A stretch of DNA of 64,000 bases from Camillea tinctor. Lineage: Eukaryota > Ascomycota > Sordariomycetes > Xylariales > Xylariaceae. Under the pieces are notes generated by a model, which saw only the letters and a program-made list of their open reading frames with translations, was not told the DNA's origin and ran no database searches. A program made the position numbers and the translations under genes. Shown piece by piece: positions 34,388 through 46,704 of this stretch. Within the stretch, counting starts at the first letter, position 1. Each line of letters begins with the position of its first letter. The stretch covers positions 806,001 to 870,000 of the forward strand of contig MU394058.1 in NCBI GenBank assembly GCA_022578605.1, given 5' to 3'.

Positions 34388-37300
34388 CCTGACAATCCAA
34401 TTGAATCCAATTCAGTTCAACCCCTAACCCGAGAAGGAAAAAACACGAGGGCCTAAGATCCGAGACCTATTCAACTTTTGAGTTTTCCTTCCCTTTCACT
34501 TTTTTTTCTCTGGCAAGACGGGATTGGTTACGAAATGAAACAGAGGAAAGGGAAGCTGGGTATCGTCTCACACAACTGAGTAACCTGGCAGGTGGTGGCT
34601 TTTAAAAGAGTAAAGCTGAGTAGCCAGAGACGGCGCTCTAGAGACATATATAACCTACATAGGCTGTTTTCTTAAGTTTGCTCCGGTTTGCTTCTCTCCT
34701 CGTTCCGTTGTTGGTCGGATGATCCCAAAAGGGGAAGAAGATCAAGAACCGACAATCTTGTAGCATGGCACAGGAAAACCCCCTTACTTGAGCCGCAATC
34801 TTGTTGGAACTGGACGGGAGATGAAGATGTAAAAACAAACTGGTAATAAAAAAAAGACTTGTCATACGTAGAAAAGAGGAGTGCGTTTCTAAAGTTCTGG
34901 GCAGACCATTTCGAAAGTTTCCGGAGCGGCACAGAAGCCGTTTACCGGCATCGTTCCGAGGGATAGACTTCAGGAATGGGGGGCTAGTACTTAGCTACTA
35001 CATCTAGGTTCATATCTTTAGTAAGTCTGTTAACTTGGTTATGTAAGTATATGTAGTAGTATGTCTACCTATCTAACCTGCTTACACTGACACCTATTGG
35101 TCAATTCATAAATCGGGCATGAGATATACAACAGTATACCAAATAGTCGGCTCTCAGTTGAGAAATATTCACTTGATATATTAGTACACGTTGACTCGTG
35201 TGATTGTCTGGTTGTGTTGGGTAATGTCAGAATTATCAATGTGTTGTTTCATGTAACCTATGAATGTTGTCTCCTGTATACTATGTACTTCAACTGAAGG
35301 ATCTTCCTATGATTAAAAAAATACCGGGTCAGTGAAGATCCAGATTTGCTGGCAATTCCCAAGTCCCATACCAAGATATGATGTGTCATTGTGTTGGTTA
35401 TTTGTTTGTGACAATACTATAACTTGCGTAATTAGCAATTCGTCATTACACTAGTCGTCGGCTGAATGCACGTAAATACATGGATAATCGAGGTTAGTCT
35501 TCCGATGTAGAATATTCTTTAAAAGTTGGATACATAGGTACGTCATGTTAAGTTCTCTAGATACTGTATATTTTACATACCTTAACTTAGCCGCATGGGT
35601 AAGCCGGTGTCAATGGGTATTGCTCTGTGGTTTGTAAGGAATTTACCTCCTTTTTCTTTACTGGCAGGTACTGTATTGATGTAGGTTAGGTTATGTGTTT
35701 ACTTCTCTCGAGGGTAGCTGTATGGGTGTATTGATCGATCGGAGCCGAGGAATGATAGGTGCAAGTGGATCTCATCAAGCCCATCTACGTATGGACTCCT
35801 AAGGACCGATAACAGCGCCTCCAGCTCCACTGCGGGAGCTGACATGACCACTAGTTTAATTGAGCGGCAGAGTGGATATAGCGGATCGTCGATCCTAGTC
35901 GCCGAGGCCCTTTAGTATAGCTAAAAGGCTTGCTTAAGGTAGGCAAGGCGGGAGAAGGAGTTTGAACATGAGGAATTTGAGATGTCCATTCCTTTTATAT
36001 GAAATAATCGAGAATAGCTGCAGGACTAAATGGTCATAAAACCTCAGGCGTTGCGAATTTATGCATCCATAAATAGGTTTGTTGATCTCTCAGTCTTAGT
36101 CAGACCTAAACCCTGGAGTTGACAATACGAATTATACATGTACCAAGTTTGGTAAGTTGTTGATGACACGCCATGTACTACGTACTCGGTGTTCAATCCA
36201 TCAATGTGCAAGTGAAAGAATTGGAAAGTCATAATAAATTGATAGATAATAACTAGACTGGTTGAAGAGCGGTTAGGAATTGTGTCTTGGAATATAAGAT
36301 ATCTTATGGAAATTCCAAACTTCTCAGGGGTTAAGTTAGAGGCAAGTGGGCATTGCACCAAGTAAGGTATTATTTTGCCACTTGGATTGGACTAGCCTGT
36401 AAATAGAAGTGTTCTATGGGAAATGCTGTTCTTGTTGATACAGTCTAGGTTAGTGATTGCTTCGCGTCTATCTTGACTGGCTGGGGGGATCATGCAATAA
36501 CATCCTCCATCTATACCATTACTATATACCCCATATCATATGGTACAAATAAATACCACGAACAACGCGAGACTACCCTAACCTAGCTGTCTGAGTTATA
36601 ATTCACAATATGCGACAATCTATCTACGTAACATACATGGAACCAGGTCGCGCTCGATCAATTTCAGCACGCTGCTTAGCCGAAATGATGAACGGTTTTT
36701 TCTATATGAACGACCTGCAGCAGGTAGCATTGAGCAAACCTGTCGACCCGATATATAACGCTAGAACAGCAGCTGAATAAATCACAGCCTGTCCCATCCC
36801 ACCCCATCCCATCCCATCCTTCGCGCGACTCAAATTATGGGCCTAACTTTTGATCCATGCCTGAGCACATTAGTTTCGCCACACAGAGCAAAAGAACGAT
36901 TCAAGGGAAGAATGGAAAACGAAGAGCATGTTCGCGAATGCGTCCGCACTATAACCTGCACAATAGAACCCACCCAAATCTAACGTGTGGCTGCGGGAAC
37001 TATAGTAGCTTCGGTAGTTATTAAGTACGCAAAGTTTTATCATGACTGTATACACTCCCTCCTTATAACAACAGCAGGTAATTGAACCTGCCTTTTCAAT
37101 TCATCTACGGATACGCCGGTCGATCGGACGGTCGGTCGGTCAGCGAGCTGCTCATGATTCAAGCAGGCATCAGTCAACAAACTACCTTGCCTACTTCTGT
37201 AGGAAAAGCCAAACCTCAAGCAATGCGACTGAACTCGCGGCTCTCTCATACATACGTAGCCAAGATAGGAACGAAAACAGATCATTGTCCTACTCAAGTC

Positions 37301-38508
37301 ACCGAAGGCTAGGGCGAACATGATATGTTTTGCTTTCTTTTTTTTCTTCCTACCTTCTTGTCTTGAGCTGTGAAATCTCAATGGCGAATCGGACTCCGAG
37401 ACGCCTCTTGACACTGATGAGCTGTAGCTGGTGGTAGTAGTGGTCACCCTTCCACGAACACCAAATGCACGCTGACTGCATGGTGATGGGTGGCAGCCGA
37501 AATCCGCAAATCATTGCCTACCTTGTGGGGGGACTATATCTGGGCTATTGGATGTAATCATGTCAGCTACCCAACCTAGGTAACCACGGGTATGGTATAG
37601 GTATGTATTCTACTGTAGACACTCCTTCTCCTCCTTCTCGTGCTTCCTCCGGTCTCCCCCCTACAAATCAGATCAGCAGTGTAGAATGTCCCACCTACCT
37701 ACGAGAACTAAAGATAACATCCATTGACAAAGTGTATGTGTTATGTGGTATTGTGTATAACCCTAATCAATGGCTTGAAACAAATGCTTTGTCCAGTCTT
37801 TTGTTGCGGAAGAGCTTCCCCTCTCGACCCTGCTCCTCTTCTCCCACCCTACCCTCTCCTAAACGCCCAAATATCACACGCCACAACGTGGTGTAAGGTC
37901 ATGCTGCATGAGCTGGGCAACCTAAATGTGTGCGTACAGGAGTTCCCTACCCGTCCATCCCTACAAGCTATATGTACATATATGCCCGGGGACCATTGAT
38001 ATCAATACTGTTCAACCTTCCCTTCTCTGTGCGCCCGGGTTGATTGGAGACGTACGACGTAGTAGCAGTGTATGTAGCAAGCAAGTGTGTATGTAATGGT
38101 GTAAGCGAGACCTCTTGTCAGGTGTATCTCCCTCCCTCTCTACTCAGCCTCGGAAATGGTAGACCTGGTATTCGTTATTTGAATCCTTAATGCTGCTGCT
38201 ACTGATTGAGGAGACATTTCCTCTCTCCATCGCGATCATATCCATTAAACGTCGTCTTACTTTTCCTGGCACTTCTACGCAACCCCTCCCCTCCCCTCCC
38301 CTCCCCTCCTATTTACCCTATAAGGATAGAATTAAATCGACTGTACGGCGCGCATTCCCCTCCTCCCCCACATAGTCTTGATCAATATGGGGTCAACGAC
38401 CGCTAAGGGCTTCTTTTGAACCGCCTCGTCGATCATCGCCCCGCGGAGGGACCGGGTGTACTATATATACACGCTTACGTATCTGACCGGCCGACTGATT
38501 TCGTAGAT
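34388..38508. other. Long AT-rich intergenic region
   Basis: This 4.1-kb interval between divergent GH105 and the rhodopsin-domain gene shows no gene I can support. It contains a CCCAT pentamer array at 36793-36819, a (CGGT)-like stretch near 37119-37140, and a CCCCT pentamer array at 38283-38307. Open frames at 36059-36361 and 37040-37447 lack domains and codon bias. Confidence 0.65.
38283..38307 (+). repeat. Five tandem CCCCT pentamers upstream of the rhodopsin-domain gene
   Basis: Five perfect CCCCT units lie 202-226 bp upstream of the ATG at 38509. CCCCT (AGGGG) is the stress-response element bound by Msn2/4-type zinc fingers in yeast. The C-tract could also form an i-motif/G-quadruplex. 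A simple-sequence repeat of no function is equally possible. Confidence 0.7.
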
Positions 38509-39780
38509 ATGGGTAGTCATCGTGATAGCATTCTCGCGGCTCTTATTGCCTTCCTCATTCTCGACGGCGCCGCTGTTGGTGCCCGCATCTATGTCCGCAC
38601 GAAGCTGATAACCCGGGGTTTCGGCCTAGACGATTGCGCCCTGGCCCTGACGTATGTGAGTATTCGTGTGTTATATATTTCTTTTGCTCACGCTCTTGAC
38701 GCGGTGCTTGTTGTGTAAGTTATTAGACTGCTTGCTAACTTGGGCCACGCTTGGTAATAGCTCGGATATCTGATCGTGTGCGGACTGGGCTTTGCTACGC
38801 TATATTTTGGGTATGCTGCCGTAGATGAGCAACCGTATTATAGCGCTGCTAAGGCGCAGCAGGTATGTCCTTTTTTTCCTCCCGAGATTCGAATGGATAA
38901 TGAGAAAACTGACTAGAGATGTGTTCGTCTGCGTAGTACCTGTATGCGACACAGCTCACTATCTACATATCCTCGGGCCTGGTCAAGATAGCTGTCGCGC
39001 TGGTGCTCTATCGTCTGGCTGTAGCGCAGCGTGTTCGCTGGCTCCTAATCGCATCTATATTCGTTGTTATCGCCTGGACCGTCGTGACGACACTTTATGC
39101 ATCTTGGCTCTGCGCACAAGGAGGATCGAGCAACTACGCCGGCAGTGCGACCTGCTCGAGGGTCGGTTATTTTCGTACTATATCGAACATCTTCATCGAC
39201 TACTTTTACGCCCTTTTGCCTGCCTTCATGTTGCGGAAGGTTCAGATGAAAATACGTCTCAAGGCTCTAGTGATCTTCTTGCTCGGACTAGGAATCTTGT
39301 AAGTCACACTATAATTAGAACCTCCTTGGCCGGGGTTCGTGGATTAAGGGGCTGGGCATGAACTTCATCTCGGAAATTGGCTGACGCGGGATACTCCATC
39401 GCAGTGCGAGCTCTGCAACGATTGTTAAACTCGTTATCATCGTCAGATTGACACACGCCCAGGCCGACGAAGCTGAGGGTTTACACCACGACCTCCTTTT
39501 ATGGGCTTTAATCGAATTGGGGCTTGCTATCTTCGCCGCGTCGTGTGCAGCGCTGCGGCCGCTGTTGAGACACCTACCAGCGCTCTGGGATAGTAGTCGG
39601 AGAACCCCCAGGAGCAATGCAAGTGAAGGCGTGGGGCCTTACCACGAGCTAGCTCTCGGCGGCAACCCGATGGACCGCCTGCACAGTCCTCCGGGGAAAA
39701 CCACCCTGAGTCGTCCGCACAGGTCCGAGGAGACCGAACGGCCGTCGGACACAGCGACATCTTTAGATCAATTAGTATAG
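38509..39780 (+). CDS. Seven-span rhodopsin-domain (PTH11-like) membrane protein
   Basis: The protein belongs to the large fungal 'integral membrane protein/rhodopsin domain' family, PTH11-like without a CFEM domain; some members act as surface receptors. Exons are 38509-38655, 38761-38862, 38937-39298 and 39405-39780 (987 nt, 328 residues), phase consistent. Span 1 (ILAALIAFLILDGAAVGARI) is followed by the family's RxYVRTKLITRGFGLDDCAL loop. Later landmarks are YYSAAKAQQ, KIAVALVLYRLA, the extracellular Cys pair in ASWLCAQG and SATCSRV, and FIDYFYALLPAFMLRKVQM. The C-terminal 90 residues form a hydrophilic cytosolic tail. Donor GTGAGT at 38656 was chosen over GTATGT at 38652 to keep frame. 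The ligand is unknown. Confidence 0.82.
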
Positions 39781-41251
39781 CGTCAGTTGCGAGATGAAAA
39801 TCACCTAATGAATTATATTTCCATTGCCCTCTTTCACTCGGTTTGCTAGACACGTAGTAAGAAAAGAAAAAGGTCAATGCCCACTCGCGGACCTCAATGT
39901 GCAATTCTGTCAGCTGACAGTGCTGGTACCTGCATTCTAGGACTGCGGCGGCAGATCAACTATGATACCCTAACATGTCGGGAAACCCCAATATTAGCAA
40001 GTTCTCTCGACTGGGCGAGAATTATGGAGGTGAGATCAATAAAACCTACTGGTCGCGATGCTACGGTACCCTCCTGACGGTACAAACTATAGCCACTAAT
40101 ACCTGAGGCCGTGATATCTGCATACCCCTTACTGTAATAACCATCTTGTTTACCTTCTAAACTTACAGTGTTTTAGGGTCTGCGTGAATAGTAATTTGTT
40201 TAGGTAGTTATTGTAATAATGGTTCTGGCCCTGAGATCCTTCGATATATATCAGGAAATATTCGATCATTGGCCTCCTCGGCTTATCGTTGGCGTGATGG
40301 ATGCATGTAATTATACCGTGATGCCATTGACGTGCTTGTTGTTTCACTCTCTCCCAGTCAAGCGAGTTTGATGACATTTGTCTATACGGACTTGACCGTA
40401 CTAGGCAGTGTATGTACCTAGGTCTTTTGGCGGGTCTGATACAGATTGCTCTATGCCTTAAGAAGCTTGGCAACGAGGTTGTATGAAATCTCATTCCACG
40501 ACTCGTTTGACGACCAAAGATAGACTGGAATCATAGTCTGTGCTCCATCTTTAAACAAAGCTGAAGAAAAAAAAACCTATGTCGATGCATATTGTCTAGA
40601 TCTCGACTGGGGCAACATTGCCGAATTGAGAGATCACACATATGCTACATAGTATAAAGCTGAGCCGGTAAGATGGACAATAGGTTCGATCATATGCAAA
40701 CCAAAATGGTTGATCGAATAGTAGTCGACAATCACGCATTATTGGTTATGAGTAATGTTTTAGAAATAGTGAACCATACAACCAAACAACGTGCTTTATC
40801 ATTGACTTGGGGCTTTCAGCCTATTAATTTACCGGCTGGTCCCGCAACGAAAAACGAAAGAAAGAAACGAAACCTCATTGACTGGCCAGGGATGATATGA
40901 AGCAAGGAATTCTTGATATATCTGCATAATTTAAATGGAGCCCCCCGTCAGCACCCTGGCACCCGCCCCTTAGCCAGACAGCCAGCTAATCTGCGTTTTG
41001 GGCACAACATAGGCCGTGCTTCAGGCTCCCCGGTGTTAGGTAGGAAAAGAAACCGAAAAAAAAAGCATAGAGAGAGAAGAAAAAGGAAACGGCGGGCACT
41101 TTCGGACAAAGAGAAAGTGGCGGCTCACCCTCACCCATCAAGTTTCTCGCACTCGTTCAAAGAAAAGTGCTTGTGAGCTACTTCTGTCACAGCAGCGGGA
41201 CAGAAGCCGTCAAAGATCGAGGTGTCTCTTGAGACTGCAAGTCCAGTCACG
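39781..41251. other. Intergenic region upstream of the TRK transporter
   Basis: This 1.5-kb stretch holds no supportable gene. Short frames at 40150-40494 (minus) and 40673-40900 (plus) show no domain. The last 200 bases are A/G-rich (for example 41044-41095), and the TRK 5' UTR probably lies there. Confidence 0.65.
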
Positions 41252-43712
41252 ATGCCGTTTCAATGGTGGGAGGATTTCGGCACCCGGCACCCCGGAATAT
41301 ATGACAAATTGAAAAGCGTGGCGCACACCGTCAAGCCGTATTTGCCGCCCGTCAACTACATCACGCTGCACTATGCCTACTTTATCGGCACTACGATCGT
41401 GGGCACGCTCATCTTCTGGGGCTCTTCCGTCCCGGCCTACAGCATCGGTTGGTGGGATAGCGCGTTCATGGTCATGTCCGCTATTACCGCTACGGGTCTC
41501 AACACAGTCAATGTTAGCCAACTAACGACCTTCCAGCAGGTCGAGCTGTTAGTTCTGATGATGATGGGAAGTCAGGTACTGATTTCGTACGTCACCATCG
41601 CATTTCGCAAGCACATCTTCGAGAAGCGCTTTGAGGATATCGTCAAGGTGGAACGCGAGAAGCGGAAGAAGAAAATGTCAGGAACCGGTGCCGTGGTCGG
41701 CATGACAGGGGCTATGTTTGGACTGCAGGTGATGTCGTCCTTTGGAAAGGGACGGGCGCAGCCCAAGCCGAGAACTGCCAATTACATGAATTCCTTGGCT
41801 TCGCGAGCTGCAGGGGCGAACGCTGCGGAGGATGGACCTGACCCCGACGCCCAGACTGGAGGTATGAGGGGCCAACAGCAACAACACCATGTTGGATTCC
41901 TCGAGCCCATTCAGGAGGCCAAGCCTTTCGAAGGTGGACAACACGCGGCAACAACCGGACACTCGATATACCAGACCCAGTCCCACCAAAGTGGAGCGAC
42001 AAGACGAAGATCTGGAACGGTAGAATCAAGATCGATATCTGAGGGGTTCAACGTGCAAACATTCCTAACAGAACAAAAGCGTAACATCGGTAGGAATGGG
42101 CAGTTCTTCAATTTGACTGAAGACCAGCGCGAGTATCTCGGTGGTGTCGAGTACCGCTCCCTCAAGTTCCTCTCCGTTTTTGTCCTCGTCTACTTCGTGC
42201 TATGCCAGTTCTTCGGTGCCATCGCTCTTGGTGCCTGGATGTCGGTCTACGCAACCGATGCCGCCGCCGTCAATGCACAGAACCCTTGGTGGGCGGGCAT
42301 CTTCCTTGCCATCTCTGCGTATAGCAACGCTGGTTTCACGCTGTTGGATGCAGGCTTCATACCCTTCCAGTCCTCTTACTTCCTGCTAACCATTGTCACA
42401 ATCCTGTCGCTGATGGGTCCGGCAGCTTTCCCCGTCTTCATGCGATTCTTGATATGGTCTATGTCCTCTCTGCTGAACCTTCTTTCTAAGAGCAAAGAGT
42501 ACGGCGTTTGGAAGGAGGGTTTCGATTTCATCCTGAAATTTCCTCGTCGTGTATACACCAGTATGTTTCCTGCCAAAGATACTTGGATGTTTGCGGCTAC
42601 GTTTATGGGCTTTGTGATAGCGGATTGGGTCTTGATTTTGCTCTTGGGAATTGGGAATCCGACTATGGAGGCAATCCCGCTTGGTCAGCGAATCTTTGAC
42701 GCCCTCTTCCAAGGTTTCTGTAAGTGCACTTCTGATAATAATATCATGACGATCTATACAAGAACATGAGCTGACAAATCATACCCCTCATATAGCGATC
42801 CCTTCAGGAGGATATGCTATAGTATCACCGTCAGCCGTATACTTTGATGTCCAGGTACTTTGGCTCATCGTGTACTATACGGCGGCCTACCCCCACATCA
42901 TCACCATGCGAAATTCCAACGTCTACGAGGAGCGATCTCTAGGAATTTACGAAGGCGACCAAGCAGAAGAGGAGCAGCTCCACTCTGCAACCAGTAGCAT
43001 ATTCGACGGCGAGGAGACCGATGTAGCCGATCAGCCCGGAATTCTGCCAACCGTGAGTAACAACAGGAAGAACTGGGACGCCACCTCGCAAACGCCTTCA
43101 ACTAGATCCATCAAGATGCTGAAAACAGTCGGCCGACGCGGGACCGCGTTCGTAGGCCGCCAGCTCCAGCGCCGCATGACAGCATTCCAGGGTGTCGGCG
43201 TATCCGCCGCCGTCCCAGCGGCACCAGCATCAGCACCCGGTCCGCACAAACTCCGCCGCGCCGCCACCATCGATTTCGGACGGGCTTCGGTCCACTCTCT
43301 CCACGACCAGCTACCAGCAACCGGCCCTCCGAGTCTGGTCTCGCAGCAGGTGCGCGGCCAGCTTAGTCACGACGTGTGGTGGATAGCGCTGATGTTATTC
43401 ATCATTACGCTCATCGAGACGCGACACTCAATCATGGACCCTGCGACGTATAGCGTCTTCACGATCCTCTTCGAGATAGTCTCAGGCTACACCAACATCG
43501 GTATCAGCATCGGCCTGCCCGACCAGAGTTACAGCTTTAGCGGGGGTATGTACACCGGGAGCAAGATCGTCATGATCCTCGTCATGCTGCGAGGCCGGCA
43601 CAGAGGTCTGCCTATCGCGCTAGACCGCGCGGTGCGGTTGCCAGGGAAGAAGCTTGCGGAGCTCGAGGAGGAAGATGCCGAGATCCGCAGCATGTCCGCT
43701 TTTTCGCGTTAA
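41252..43712 (+). CDS. TRK-family potassium transporter
   Basis: This plasma-membrane K+ (Na+) uptake protein has four membrane-pore-membrane repeats. Exons are 41252-42719 and 42796-43712, joined in phase 1 (2385 nt, 794 residues). The four pore segments are visible: SAITATGLNTVN (T79-N84), AISAYSNAGFTLLD, the segment spanning the splice (F-S-I-P-S-G-GYAIVSP) and SGYTNIGISIGLP, each with the selectivity-filter glycine. The long cytosolic loop between repeats 1 and 2 is basic then Gln/His-rich (RKHIFEKRFEDIVKVEREKR, GQQQQHH). A second loop lies after NVYEERSLG. The C-terminus ends with the conserved LRGRHRGLPIALDRAV. The start is ATG at 41252 (MPFQWWEDF). Expected role: K+ homeostasis and membrane potential. 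Confidence 0.93.
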
Positions 43713-46350
43713 TACTAGTATGTAACTGGTTTACAGCAAGACATTTTATTTAGTATATTTTCCTTTGTCCATAAGGGGGGGAGGGGGCTAGACTTAGAAC
43801 CGGTATAAGCTTATAAACGACGGAGGGGCAACGGGAACGGTTAGAATATCATCATTTATGCCACTGGGTTGGCTTTGCGCATCATTCCGCTCCAAGACAC
43901 ATATATAATATAGAATAGTTAGAATGGAAGGGGGGAGAAGAGGAACACTTCGTACGTCTTATACACAAGAGGGTGTAGCAGGGGCAGGTCTTTCCCCTTT
44001 ACTGCACGCATTAGATATACCAACCAGCTACTGGAGTCAGGCACTTCTCTAATTCATGATAAATGTTCCCACCAATTCTTGTACCATCATGTTTAGTTAA
44101 GACGACGCATTTGATCTCTACCCCAACTTGTCGACATTTCTTTTTAGTCAAGGTACCTGTACTTTCTGTCAAATCAGAAATTATAACTCCAACTTGGATT
44201 CCCGTGGACCACTAGTTCGAAGATGCAAACCTAATAACTTGGTTTAAATTCTAGAAGCATCATGTATTGGGCAACCTACCTCTTTCGCACTAAGTTCGTG
44301 GCTAGCACTAGATGCCTATAATAAGCCGCTGGTCTCCTACCAAGAACATGGAGCACGTGGAAAGTCCTACGCAGAGAGCACCGTTATACTTGCGAATAGC
44401 ATCATATGTAGTATGGCTATACAGTCAACAGTTTATTAACCTATTAGACTCAAACCTGATGTCTTGTATTTGATACCATCTCTTAGGCCAAGTATTCCCA
44501 ATGCAAAGAAAAAAAAGAAAAAAGGAAAAAAAAAACATACTACTGATCTAAGCTACTTTGTAGGGTTTTGTATAATACCATAATTATCTAGCGATATCTT
44601 AATGTATCATAGCCCGGTTTAGTCATATATTGCGCCCCTCCTGTACACACGAGCGAATTTTATCAACCCCTTTGAGGCTTTTACGTCATGACCGGGTTAA
44701 CGTTAAGTAGCTGCCAAGCATCTCATGTCATCTTCAGACCAACTGTTGTCATTGCTAGCCACTGGGATGAAATCTACTATTGTTATTCAGTCGAGTCACG
44801 TTAATTTGAGGTCTTTTGTTGTAATTTTTAGAGGTACAGTTTTTTTCTAATAAACAAAGTCATGAAGTGTCAAACTCAAACCTGGTATTTATATCTTGGT
44901 AGATATTCATGTACTTATAGTGTAGCTCTCTTGTCTTTCAGAGCTGGTAACTAATGGTTTCGTAATTAGGCCGTACTGATGTCTCTATGGGAAGGCCGAT
45001 ACTACCGTTGTCTTTTTTTAACGCGTATTAGCCTACTCAATTTGAAAAGGAAGGCTTATGTAGATCTAACTTAGGGCTATAGGGGGGTATATCTTACAGC
45101 ATACTGACTACGCCCATATAACGTAGTAAATAAGTAGGGATTAGTATAATCGTATTGTATAAACTAGGGCATCAATACTTAACTCCTTTTACGAGCTTAT
45201 AGATGACGCTCTCACAATTAGGCACTCGTCAAGGCAAATAACCCCTCTTTCCATGGAATTTTCGTGATAATCAGGTATCGAAAACCTCAGGTTACTTCGA
45301 GATATAATACATCTATGTTGGGATATGACTTACCACAAACATTATGAGACTGAGAGGTTTTGTGTATCGATCAGCAACTTGCCAAGCTATCGTCGCATCA
45401 GTTGATAGTAAAACATTTCTCTTAATTTTCACCGCAGCTCGTAGTTGATGGTTCAACGGCCTGTGCTCGGCGATGGCGGTAAGAGGCAGATGACTTGGAT
45501 GTAGTTGTGGCTTCTGATCGTCTTTGCCATTGGAACGAATACGATGACATGGAGCAAATGACCTTAACTGGGGATGGCTTGAGTCAAATAATGCGGCGTG
45601 GTTAGATGCTTTGATGTGAATTGTAACTAGGTATACTTATGAGGAGAAACCTAAGAGGCTGGTTTCAATGCCTGGCTAGACAGTAAAGATAGACTTACTA
45701 CAGGTGTCGTAAGTACAATGTAGTATACGGAAGAGAGAAGGAAATGATGAAATGACATGAATACATCATAAAACTATCAAAACCGAGTCATGGGTATAAG
45801 TGAGTCTGACGCCAAGATGAACTAGAGGAAACCCGTTCCTTATCCGAATGGACAATATCTTAGGAGATGAGGGTCACTTGAAGACTGTGTGTTACTCGAG
45901 CTTTCTCCTATTCTATTCAGGGGCTGAATGATAAGCTGATATCAGCTATATGACGCCCTCTGTTCCAGACAAGGCGACAACAGTCGGAAATTACATGTCA
46001 GCTCAACTTGGCAGAGGAGGCTGGTGCTGTAAAAGAATTGATGGCGCTGGAACTGCGCCTTTCGATGAGCTCTTGCGCGCTCCAATTAGAGCTGAAATCC
46101 AATAAATTTGGTTTCGATGGGAGACATAGGGCTTGTGAATCAGAAGAAACTTTCCTAAGACTCGCATAGACCGTATTCAGATACGTGATCACCCTTGGAT
46201 GCCTCCTACCTAGTGTGGATCGACCATGTATAAATAAGACAAGCCACTCCAGGACCATGTAAATTCCATTGAACAATATCCACAACGCGGAAAACCAAAC
46301 CAACCCAAACCAAGCCTCAGAAACTTCTTTTTCATCTATTTTACACGAAA
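43713..46350. other. AT-rich intergenic region
   Basis: This 2.6-kb interval is AT-rich with many A/T runs (for example 44508-44535). No gene is supported. A minus-strand frame at 45998-46303 overlaps the promoter of the next gene and is not called. A TATAAATA box lies at 46229. Confidence 0.65.
46229..46237 (+). promoter_or_regulatory. TATA box of the cysteine-rich secreted protein gene
   Basis: TATAAATAA lies 122 bp upstream of the ATG at 46351, a normal spacing for a TATA-driven, probably inducible fungal gene with a short 5' UTR. Confidence 0.5.
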
Positions 46351-46704
46351 ATGCAGATCATCGCAGCCCTCACTCTTGCTCTTGCAGCAACATCCTATGC
46401 CCGAAGCACGCCTCTTCGCATCCGTCAAGACGAGAACGGAATATACGCCCCCTGCGGCGGCTTCGTTCCTAACCCTCAAACATGCGAAGCGGGCTTTCAA
46501 TGTATCAGGGACCCTCGCAGAGGGGACGTGACCGATCTTCCTGGTATCTGCGTGCCTGATGAGTGGACCAGGTGCGGCGGCAGCGACAACTTGGAGTGTC
46601 TTCCTGGGTGGGGCCCATCTCAATGTTTCGACTGGCCGAACGACGACTGCAACCCCGGCGAAGGAGGTATTAACTGCACTGGCATTTGTCTCTACCCACT
46701 ATAA
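46351..46704 (+). CDS. Small secreted cysteine-rich protein with two related modules (effector-like)
   Basis: This single-exon gene encodes 117 residues. Residues 1-17 (MQIIAALTLALAATSYA) form a signal peptide, and LRIRQ further on looks like a Kex2-type processing region. The mature part has 10 cysteines in two similar modules, each opening C-G-G and closing G-I-C: module 1 CGGFVPNPQTCEAGFQC to GICVPD, module 2 CGGSDNLECLPGWGPSQC to GICLYPL. There is one N-glycosylation sequon (NCTG). Small size, signal peptide, even cysteine number and isolation in AT-rich DNA fit a secreted effector or surface-active protein. I do not recognise a named family and do not assign toxicity. Confidence 0.78.
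   Translation: MQIIAALTLALAATSYARSTPLRIRQDENGIYAPCGGFVPNPQTCEAGFQCIRDPRRGDVTDLPGICVPDEWTRCGGSDNLECLPGWGPSQCFDWPNDDCNPGEGGINCTGICLYPL

Noticed and set aside
41222..41251. Upstream non-ATG extension of the TRK frame
   Set aside because: The frame is open upstream but begins at GTG; the first ATG at 41252 fits the family start.
45998..46303. 101-codon minus-strand frame with a hydrophobic N-terminus
   Set aside because: It overlaps the promoter and TATA box of the secreted-protein gene at 46351 in antisense; no family features.
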